Below, piece after piece: positions 1 through 7,108 of a stretch of DNA of 33,826 bases. Position numbers and translations under genes: made by a program. The notes under the pieces were generated by a model, which saw nothing but the letters and a program-made list of their open reading frames with translations, was not told where the DNA came from and made no database searches. Each line of letters begins with the position of its first letter. Positions within the stretch are counted from its first letter, which is position 1. Source of the stretch: Bacteroidaceae bacterium (GTDB taxonomy: Bacteria; Bacteroidota; Bacteroidia; Bacteroidales; Bacteroidaceae); the NCBI GenBank assembly GCA_017556045.1, contig JAFZFF010000093.1, positions 1 through 33,826 of the forward strand, in the 5' to 3' direction.

Positions 1-249
1 TAGATATACGTAGTATATATAATATTTAAATAAGCTATTAATTATAGTCACCGCCGCGAGACACAGAGCATATTAATTGTGGACGTGGACGTGGACATTT
101 TTGCCTCAAGTGTGATGAATCGTTATTGCTCCTCCCGCACGCCAGCGACGCAAGTGCGATAATTCATTACCGGAGATGTGGCACACAAAAATCCCTTTTG
201 CAGCACATAACAAACAGAGCTGTAGCCAATTACACACGCACCACCAAGA

Positions 250-289
250 ACTAAAAGACAGTAAATGACAGCAAATGACAACAACTGTA
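250..289 (+). repeat. 10-bp-period direct-repeat array next to a promoter
   Basis: Four consecutive 10-mers are seen: ACTAAAAGAC, AGTAAATGAC, AGCAAATGAC and AACAACTGTA. They end exactly 20 nt before the TAACTTTG box at 310-317. The period equals about one helical turn, so a protein could bind one face of the DNA. The array covers the place where a -33 element would sit, and no TTG is found there. An activator-binding role is inference. Confidence 0.6.
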
Positions 290-309
290 TATGCCAAAAA
301 ACTTTGTAG

Positions 310-317
310 TAACTTTG
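310..317 (+). promoter_or_regulatory. TAACTTTG -7 box (TAnnTTTG type)
   Basis: TAACTTTG fits the Bacteroidota -7 consensus exactly. No -33 TTG is present at the usual distance; the 10-mer array takes that place. A transcript from here would run through 318-481 into the susC promoter region, so it could be a second, upstream promoter for the sus-like operon. Confidence 0.5.
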
Positions 318-481
318 CACTGTCAAAATCAAAGGGATGGGGGCGACCGATGAGATTGACAAACGATCTTAGACTTATTGACACAGCTAAACAACAATCT
401 TGGCCATAGACAATGACGAACAGCTTTTTTTGGGGGAGGGGAATGATTCGTTTGGTCATGCAATAATACTTGACAAAATAT

Positions 482-512
482 TTGTTCGAATTAAAAATAA
501 TCGTTTACTTTG
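482..512 (+). promoter_or_regulatory. Probable susC operon promoter (TTG, 20 nt, TTACTTTG)
   Basis: A TTG at 482-484 is followed after 20 nt by TTACTTTG at 505-512, one base off TAnnTTTG. Transcription would start near 519, giving a leader of about 105 nt to ATG 624 or 147 nt to ATG 666. No regulator gene is adjacent, so its control cannot be read from the window. Confidence 0.55.
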
Positions 513-665
513 CAGTACACTACTCAAGATGGATGGTGGCAGTCAAGTGACGATGTTCAGCATGGTGAGTATATTGCTTGTGGTGGGTGTCGTCGACGTG
601 TACCTCATCAAGGAGGAGTACGAATGAGAAAAACACACGCATACTTATCTATACAATATAGTGCC

Positions 666-3638
666 ATGAACAAGATTTCTTTAATTTTGGTAGGACTGAT
701 GCTATCCGTTCTGACGTCCACACAGGTATTTGCTCAAAACAAGTTCAAGGTCGAAGGCGTTGTCTACGATGACATGGGACCAGCCATAGGTGTCTCTGTG
801 GTAGAGAAGGGTACCAACGTCGGTGCAGCCACGGGGGTTAATGGCGAATTCTCATTTGGTGTATCGGGGCCTAATGCTATCATCGAGATTAGTTATATCG
901 GATATGCGACTCAGAGCTTCAAAGCATCGGCACTACCTAAAAAGATTGTTCTCTCAGAAGATGCGCTATCGCTCACAGACGTAGTGGTCATCGGCTATGG
1001 CTCGCAGAAGAAGAAGGAGGTTACGGGTTCGGTAGCTTCAATCAAATCAGAAGACTTCAATGCAGGTGTCAAGTCGAGCCCCGTAGGCTTGCTGCAGGGT
1101 AAGGTAGCCGGTCTAAACATCATACGCACTACCTCTGACCCCACATCGACGGGCTATAATATACAGATTCGCGGATTCTCAACCCTCGATAAGGGTGCTG
1201 GTACATCGCCTCTCTTTATTGTGGATGGAGTGCCTGTGAGCAATATCGACAACATCTCGCCCAACGAGATCGCCTCAATGGACGTGCTCAAGGATGGTTC
1301 GGCAGCTGCTATCTACGGTACACGTGGTACCAATGGTGTCATCATCATCACCACCAAGCGCGGCGAAGCCTTCAGCGATGTGGCCACCACAAGAGTGGAG
1401 TATGACGGATATGTATCGACCTCGGTGCGTAATGGCGATATGGGTATGGCTACAGCAGAGGAGTTCCGTAACTTGGGATCGCTCTCAAATGGTGCTATCA
1501 GCCCCGTCATCCAGTCTGACGAGAACACCGATTGGATAGGCGCCCTCTGCAGAGATGCTGCCATCGCACACAACCACAACGTGGCTATCGTGGGCTCATC
1601 AAACCAGTTTAACTACCGTTCATCGGTGACCTATAAGGATGCACAGGGTATCGCTCTCAACTCAAACCGCGAGGAACTCATCGGAAAGCTGGCAGCCTCA
1701 CAGAAAGCCCTTGATGGATGGCTCGAACTGCAATACGACCTCTCGTATATGCACTATCGCAACGACTACTTCTGCGGCGACTTTAAGCAGGCTGCTACGA
1801 TGAACCCTACCTATCCTGTTTATGACAATAACAATGTCAACGGATTCTTCATGCCCGAAGGCTCAGGACAATCAAACCCTGTAGAGCAGATGATGCAGAA
1901 GGAATCGTATAAGGATGGTAACTACTTCCGCGGATCAGTAAAGGGAACCATCAATGTAAAGTCTGTAGAGGGTATGCTCCGTATCAATGGATTTGCAGCC
2001 ATCGAGGAGGGCGACAACCGCTCATATTGGTATAACAACACAATCAACACCGACATTGCCGGATCGGGCAAGGCTGGACGTGACAACGATATGAGCTATA
2101 GCAAGCTTTTCGAGCTCACTGCCGACTATATGCGCAACTTTGGCCGACATAGCATTACCTCAGTGGCAGGTCTCTCATACCAACACTTCCTCTACGATGG
2201 TAGCTCTATCTCAAACAAGGGCTTCCCCACCGACGATGCCAAATATTATCAGATAGGCAATGGTGATGCCTCAAAGGAGTATCTCGAAGTCTCATCGTAT
2301 CGCAACTCCAATGCACTGGCAGCAGCCTTCATCCGTACCAACTACAACTATGCAGACAAGTACCTGGTATCAGCCTCGGTACGTCGCGAGGGTTCATCAC
2401 GCTTCGGTGCCAACAACAAATGGGGATGGTTCCCCGCAGTGAGCTTAGGATGGCGCATCAGTGGCGAAGACTTCATGCGCAGTCAAGACTGGTGTAACGA
2501 CCTCAAGCTACGTGCCGGATTCGGTGTCACAGGTAACAACCTCGGCTCAGACCTACGCTCGGTAGCAATGCTCTCTAATGGTGGTACATTCTGGTACAAT
2601 GGAAAGTATGTATACACCTACGGCGTGAGCCAAAATGTGAACCCCGACCTGCGTTGGGAGAAGAAGTATGAATATAATCTCGGATTTGACTACTCGCTCT
2701 TCGGCAATCGCGTATACGGTAGCCTCGACACCTACTATCGACAGACACGAGACCTCCTCTGGGACTATGAGGTACCCACACCTCCCTACCAATACACCAC
2801 ATTGCTTGCCAATGCTGGACAGATGGATAGCTATGGAGCAGAACTCGCCGTTAGCATAGTACCCGTGCGCACCAAGGAGGTCACATGGATCACGACACCT
2901 ACCATCTCGTTCAACAAGAACTATATCACCAAACTCTCTGACCCCTCAAAGGGATTCAACTATAAGGAGACAACATCGGGAGGTGTAGGTGAAAATGGTA
3001 TCATGAATACCAATACCCAAATCCTCACTGAGGGACAGCCCGTAGGCGCCTTCTATGGCTATAAATTTGTGGGCTTCAGAGGCTCAGACGGTGCTTGGAT
3101 GTTCATGACTCCCGCTGGAGGATATAAGGATGGTGGTACCGTATCAGAGACTGATCGCCAAGTGATAGGCAATGCACAGCCTTGGTTTACCTTCGGATGG
3201 AACAATTCTGTGCGTTACAAGAACTTTGACCTTTCTGTATTCTTCCGTGGTGTGGTGGGCAACCAAATCCTCAACCTCACCCGCTGGGCCTACGGTCCGC
3301 AACAGTCACAGTCGTCTAACGTATTTATCAAGGATGCTGTAGGTAGCAACGTGGTATACTCTGACAAGGGACACTTCTCAGACTACTACCTCGAGGACGG
3401 CTCATACATGAAACTCGATAATATAACCCTCGGCTACAACTTCAGACCCAAAGGCAACAAATTTGTAGACAACATGAGGGTATACTTCACAGGACAGAAC
3501 CTACTCACACTCACCAACTATAGCGGACAAGACCCCGAGGTGAACACTACCAGCGTGTGGAATGCCGGTATTGACTACTGCGACTTCTACCCCACAGTAG
3601 CCAACTTCCTCGTAGGTGTTAACATCAGCTTGAAATAA
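666..3638 (+). CDS. susC: SusC/RagA-family TonB-dependent outer-membrane transporter
   Basis: The 990-residue protein would form a TonB-energised beta-barrel that imports oligosaccharides together with its SusD partner. It starts with a signal peptide ending VFAQ (about residues 1-24), then a carboxypeptidase-regulatory-like domain (FKVEGVVYDD onward), then the SusC-type DVVVIGYGSQ segment at about residue 105, a plug domain with YGTRGTNGVIIITTK, and a long barrel ending in LVGVNISLK. Length is close to the family norm of about 1,000. I chose ATG 666 because it gives a clean signal peptide. ATG 624, in frame, has AAGGAGG 7 nt upstream and would add 14 residues; the frame stays open back to 510. 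SusD follows after 20 nt. The amylase and starch-binding neighbours suggest malto-oligosaccharides as substrate, which is inference. Confidence 0.95.
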   Translation: MNKISLILVGLMLSVLTSTQVFAQNKFKVEGVVYDDMGPAIGVSVVEKGTNVGAATGVNGEFSFGVSGPNAIIEISYIGYATQSFKASALPKKIVLSEDALSLTDVVVIGYGSQKKKEVTGSVASIKSEDFNAGVKSSPVGLLQGKVAGLNIIRTTSDPTSTGYNIQIRGFSTLDKGAGTSPLFIVDGVPVSNIDNISPNEIASMDVLKDGSAAAIYGTRGTNGVIIITTKRGEAFSDVATTRVEYDGYVSTSVRNGDMGMATAEEFRNLGSLSNGAISPVIQSDENTDWIGALCRDAAIAHNHNVAIVGSSNQFNYRSSVTYKDAQGIALNSNREELIGKLAASQKALDGWLELQYDLSYMHYRNDYFCGDFKQAATMNPTYPVYDNNNVNGFFMPEGSGQSNPVEQMMQKESYKDGNYFRGSVKGTINVKSVEGMLRINGFAAIEEGDNRSYWYNNTINTDIAGSGKAGRDNDMSYSKLFELTADYMRNFGRHSITSVAGLSYQHFLYDGSSISNKGFPTDDAKYYQIGNGDASKEYLEVSSYRNSNALAAAFIRTNYNYADKYLVSASVRREGSSRFGANNKWGWFPAVSLGWRISGEDFMRSQDWCNDLKLRAGFGVTGNNLGSDLRSVAMLSNGGTFWYNGKYVYTYGVSQNVNPDLRWEKKYEYNLGFDYSLFGNRVYGSLDTYYRQTRDLLWDYEVPTPPYQYTTLLANAGQMDSYGAELAVSIVPVRTKEVTWITTPTISFNKNYITKLSDPSKGFNYKETTSGGVGENGIMNTNTQILTEGQPVGAFYGYKFVGFRGSDGAWMFMTPAGGYKDGGTVSETDRQVIGNAQPWFTFGWNNSVRYKNFDLSVFFRGVVGNQILNLTRWAYGPQQSQSSNVFIKDAVGSNVVYSDKGHFSDYYLEDGSYMKLDNITLGYNFRPKGNKFVDNMRVYFTGQNLLTLTNYSGQDPEVNTTSVWNAGIDYCDFYPTVANFLVGVNISLK

Positions 3639-3658
3639 ACCCTTTAAATCATGCCATT

Positions 3659-5518
3659 ATGAAAAAGATATTCGTCACTTTAGCAGCTGTCTCACTCACA
3701 CTCGGAGCTTTGACCTCATGCGAAGACTTATTGGAAGAGCAAAATTATGGTAACCCCACCGTAGAGTCAATGATGAGTTCGGAAGAAAACGTCGTTTTAC
3801 TCGTTGGACAGGCCTATGCCGACATCAAGTGGCTGCATGACCACTGGGGGTATTGGGGAGTAGCATCGCTCACCTCTGACGAATGCGTGTGTCCCATACG
3901 TATGCCGGGCGAACACTGGAAAGATAGTTACTACTGGACCCGCCTCAACAACCATAATTGGAACTGGATGGGAGATGCCTTCAAAAACATATGGAACTCG
4001 ACCATCGCGGGAGCTGTGCTCTGCAATCAGTTGTTGGCTACCTTATCTGATGCACAGGAGTCGATGAGCGATGTGATGTATGCACAGTATGTGGGCGAGC
4101 TCGAGGTGCTACGTTCATATTATTACTACATGCTGTTTGACTGCTTTGGACACATCCCCTACTTAGAGGAGTTTGTCGACCGAACAGAGCCGTTGATGGA
4201 GCCTGAGCAAGTGTGGTCACATCTCGTAAACTGCCTAGAGCGAAATGCACCCAATATGGCCGTGGTAAACGATGGCAATCGCTCGACCAACTATGGCCGC
4301 GTTACCCAAGGCTTCGCCTACGCCTTGTTGGCACGCCTCTACCTCAATGCCGAATCGTTTGGCTGCACACCCGATAACATCAACATCGCGGAGACTGCTT
4401 ATCGTAGCGACTTTACCAAGATACAGACCGCAGCAGACTTCTACACCAATGCCGTAGCATGTTGTGACAAGGTTATCAATGCAGGGTCGTATAGCATCGA
4501 AGACGACTGGTTTGCCAACTTCAAAATTGATAACAGCAACTCCAAGGAAAACATCTTCGTCATCGTGGAAAATGGAAATGGAGAATTTGACCTACGCTAC
4601 AGTGGAAGCATGTCAAATAAAATGCGCATGCCCATACTCACCCTGCACTACTCGCATCAGTCAGTGTACAATATGATTGAGAAACCATGGAACGGATTCT
4701 CTGCACGACCAGGATTTATGAAACGATATAGCGAGAAGGATCTCCGCGGCCCTGGCCCCATTCCACCAGCGGCTCCCGAGCCTCCTGTACGTCCCGACAA
4801 AATGACCGATGCCGAATTGGCTGCATATAACAAACAATTGGAAGAAGAATATCATGGCCCGCTCAAGGAATACGCCAAGACCGTACAACAGTATGGCACC
4901 CAGAGCGCCAAGCAATGGGGATGGTTCATTGGTCCCATCTTTGACAAGAACGGAGAGATTATCCTTGACGAGAACAAGATTGGCTCTACCTGCCGCATAG
5001 AGATTGCTTCACTCGAAGCAGCCAACTGGTATGATGGAGCGCGATGCACGAAATATGAAATAGATAAGGAGGCCAAATATCAATATGCAGAGAATGACTT
5101 CGTACTGATGCGCTATGCCGATGTGTTATGGATGAAGGAGGAGGCTATACTCCGTGGTGGACAAGGAACCTCTGGATTCAATACACCCGACTTCCAAAAG
5201 ATGCTCAATCGTACCATGGCCTACGAAGATAAGCCTGCAGAGGCATATGCCACAGCATATCCCGGTGTAGTGAACTTGCAGCTCGACGACATACTTGATG
5301 AACGAGGACGCGAATTTGCATGGGAGTGTGTACGTCGTCGTGACCTTATCCGCTTCGGTAAGTTTGCCGATAACCAATATGTTGACTACGTCACCGCCAA
5401 ACAGAAGTTCCGCGAATGGTTCCCCATCCCCTATTCTGTACTCGAGAAATCGAAAATCAATGAGGAGACAGGCGAGCGCTACTGGAAGCAAAACGAAGGA
5501 TATGATGATATTCCATAA
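3659..5518 (+). CDS. susD: SusD/RagB-family surface glycan-binding lipoprotein
   Basis: This 619-residue lipoprotein would sit on the cell surface as the lid of the SusC channel. The signal peptide ends in LTSC with the lipidated Cys at residue 21, followed by acidic residues (EDLLEE) that suit surface export. The C-terminal part has typical SusD features: ECVRRRDLIRFGKF and WFPIPYSVLEKS. An unusual stretch at about residues 364-410 is proline-rich (GPGPIPPAAPEPPVRP) and then charged, probably a surface loop; no such stretch is a family hallmark. It is longer than the roughly 550 residues of classical SusD. It lies 20 nt after susC and 58 nt before the SusE/F-like gene, so the three are surely co-transcribed. 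Confidence 0.95.
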   Translation: MKKIFVTLAAVSLTLGALTSCEDLLEEQNYGNPTVESMMSSEENVVLLVGQAYADIKWLHDHWGYWGVASLTSDECVCPIRMPGEHWKDSYYWTRLNNHNWNWMGDAFKNIWNSTIAGAVLCNQLLATLSDAQESMSDVMYAQYVGELEVLRSYYYYMLFDCFGHIPYLEEFVDRTEPLMEPEQVWSHLVNCLERNAPNMAVVNDGNRSTNYGRVTQGFAYALLARLYLNAESFGCTPDNINIAETAYRSDFTKIQTAADFYTNAVACCDKVINAGSYSIEDDWFANFKIDNSNSKENIFVIVENGNGEFDLRYSGSMSNKMRMPILTLHYSHQSVYNMIEKPWNGFSARPGFMKRYSEKDLRGPGPIPPAAPEPPVRPDKMTDAELAAYNKQLEEEYHGPLKEYAKTVQQYGTQSAKQWGWFIGPIFDKNGEIILDENKIGSTCRIEIASLEAANWYDGARCTKYEIDKEAKYQYAENDFVLMRYADVLWMKEEAILRGGQGTSGFNTPDFQKMLNRTMAYEDKPAEAYATAYPGVVNLQLDDILDERGREFAWECVRRRDLIRFGKFADNQYVDYVTAKQKFREWFPIPYSVLEKSKINEETGERYWKQNEGYDDIP

Positions 5519-5576
5519 TAGAAACACAAATAATTAAATTATTTCACTTTTTTGTTAAACTTTAATATCAGTTATT

Positions 5577-7007
5577 ATGAAAAAAGTATTGATGAGTATT
5601 AGTGCTATCGCACTGATGTTTGCCGCAACTTCTTGCGAACCCGAGAATCAACAGGGTGGTGTAGACTTTGACGAAATCACACTTGACGGTTTCTATGTGT
5701 ATGGTGCAGCTACAGGTTCTACTGACATCACTGCTGACTATGGTATGGCAGCAGGTCTGAATGAGGTTAGTCAATCAAAGCGCGGTGGTATGTATGAGAA
5801 GTACATCGTTCTTGAGGGTGGTAAGGAGTTCTTCCTCGTTCTCAACGAGGCTGGACAGAAGACCAACTATGGTGCTGCGCTCCAGGAGTACAACGTTACT
5901 GAACTTGCTGACAATCCTGGTATCGCAACTGTAAAGCGCGGCGAATTGGTAATCGGTGAAAATGCTCCTGCTATGAAGGTTGACAAGACTGGTCTCTACC
6001 ACATCGTGCTCGACCTCAACCTCGAAGGCGACCTTCTCTATCCGCAAATCATCGTTTCTGACGTTCAGTGGGGTGTTCGTGGTGATATGAACAGTTGGGG
6101 CTTCACAGCATTTGAGGCAGTAGAGGTAAATGCCCAAACCATGACTTGGACCATGAAAGACGTAGAAATGCCTGCTGGTGGTAAATTTAAGTTTGCTTAT
6201 GGTCATGGTTGGAAGATTCAACTCGACGATGCCGGAAATGTGAAGGCTAATACCAATCTTGGTGTAGACTGTGTTTCTGGTGGTGCAGACATTGTGTTAG
6301 AAAAGGGTGGTCTTTATGATATTACATTGACCTACACCTTGAAGGGTGGTGACATTGCTGCAAGTTATGCATTCACTACAAAATGTACACAGGAGTCACA
6401 ACTTCCGACTGAGTTGTACATGATTGGTTCTGAGTTCGGAGCATGGAATTGGGAGGATGCAGGAGTTGTAACTATGGTTCCTGTAAATGGTGCGTCAGGT
6501 TCTTTCTGGGCTACACGTTACTTTACAGCAAACCAAGGCTTCAAGTTTAACGCACAGAAGAATTGGAATGGCAGTTTCTCTGGTCGCACAACTAGCAGTG
6601 GCGTTTCATTCGATGGTGATGGTAACTGTATTGTTGAAACAGATGGTTTCTATACCATTTATGTAGATTTGGCTAACGACGTATTAGCAGTTGAACCTGC
6701 AGCCGTTTATGGTATGGGTAATTGCTTCGGTAATTGGGAGGTATTAAAGGAGGAGAATAAGTTTGTTGCTGAGGGTACAACACTCGTTTCACCTGAAACT
6801 ATTGCTGAGGACGAACTCAGAATGTATGTTGCCGCTCCTACTGCTATCACAACTTTCAACGCCAATGATTGGTGGAGAATGGAGTTTATGATATTTGATG
6901 GTGTTATCGAATATCGTGGTGCCGGTGGTGACCAAGCAAGAGTAAAGGTAGCTGCAGGTCAGAAGGTAACACTTGACTTCAATGCAGGTACAGGTTCTAT
7001 CAACTAA
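5577..7007 (+). CDS. SusE/SusF-like starch-binding outer-membrane lipoprotein
   Basis: The 476-residue protein has a lipoprotein signal with Cys at residue 20 (AATSC). It is built of about four similar beta-sandwich units, beginning near residues 30, 155, 270 and 385. Recurring signs are YVYGAATG, GDMNSWG, MIGSEFGAWNW and GNCFGNWE, with Trp-rich segments of the kind that bind starch helices. The C-terminus (GGDQARVKVAAGQ, then LDFNAGTG) is typical of SusE/SusF proteins. The length is close to SusF, but no separate N-terminal Ig domain is obvious. Third positions are richer in T (GGT, GTT, GCT) than in susC, susD or the amylase, which suggests very high expression. Hairpins follow at 7029-7085. 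Role by family knowledge: holding starch at the surface for the amylase and SusCD. Confidence 0.88.
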   Translation: MKKVLMSISAIALMFAATSCEPENQQGGVDFDEITLDGFYVYGAATGSTDITADYGMAAGLNEVSQSKRGGMYEKYIVLEGGKEFFLVLNEAGQKTNYGAALQEYNVTELADNPGIATVKRGELVIGENAPAMKVDKTGLYHIVLDLNLEGDLLYPQIIVSDVQWGVRGDMNSWGFTAFEAVEVNAQTMTWTMKDVEMPAGGKFKFAYGHGWKIQLDDAGNVKANTNLGVDCVSGGADIVLEKGGLYDITLTYTLKGGDIAASYAFTTKCTQESQLPTELYMIGSEFGAWNWEDAGVVTMVPVNGASGSFWATRYFTANQGFKFNAQKNWNGSFSGRTTSSGVSFDGDGNCIVETDGFYTIYVDLANDVLAVEPAAVYGMGNCFGNWEVLKEENKFVAEGTTLVSPETIAEDELRMYVAAPTAITTFNANDWWRMEFMIFDGVIEYRGAGGDQARVKVAAGQKVTLDFNAGTGSIN

Positions 7008-7028
7008 TCAACCAACTTAACACAAATA

Positions 7029-7055
7029 GGGGTGCCCTCAGTGGGTGCCCCTTTT
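7029..7055 (+). terminator. Hairpin with T run between the SusE/F-like gene and the amylase
   Basis: GGGGTGCCC (7029-7037) pairs with GGGTGCCCC (7043-7051) over a 5-nt loop, with two G-U pairs, and is followed by TTTT. It looks like an intrinsic terminator inside the operon. It would either end the susCDE/F message or let only part of transcription reach the amylase gene. Confidence 0.7.
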
Positions 7056-7085
7056 GGCCTAAGGCCTTTGACCGGACCTTAGGTC
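7056..7085 (+). other. Second hairpin directly upstream of the amylase gene
   Basis: CCTAAGG (7058-7064) pairs with CCTTAGG (7077-7083), extended by a GG/TC outer end and two inner pairs across a one-base bulge. It has no T run. It leaves about 23 nt before the ATG at 7109. It may be an mRNA stability or processing structure; this is inference. Confidence 0.5.
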
Positions 7086-7108
7086 GCACAGATAAAACAA
7101 CATCGCGT

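Larger units (their letters stand above)
1..317 (+). repeat. Long repeat module, copy A, upstream of the sus-like operon
   Basis: This non-coding stretch is collinear with 33212-33548 near the other end of the window. The first 25 bases match with one difference, and an ungapped hand alignment of the first 100 gives about 66 identities. Both copies have an AT-rich start, a GACAGAGC-like segment, three hexamer repeats at the same offset (79-96 here), a variable middle, a 10-bp-period array, and a TAACTTTG box. In copy B the module leads to an HU-like gene. Here it leads towards susC, whose own promoter lies further down at 482-512. I see no gene in 1-623; the short open frames there look like chance. 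Confidence 0.7.

Noticed and set aside
123-627. Short open frames upstream of susC on both strands
   Set aside because: They overlap the repeat module and the promoters, have no start signals and no similarity I recognise.
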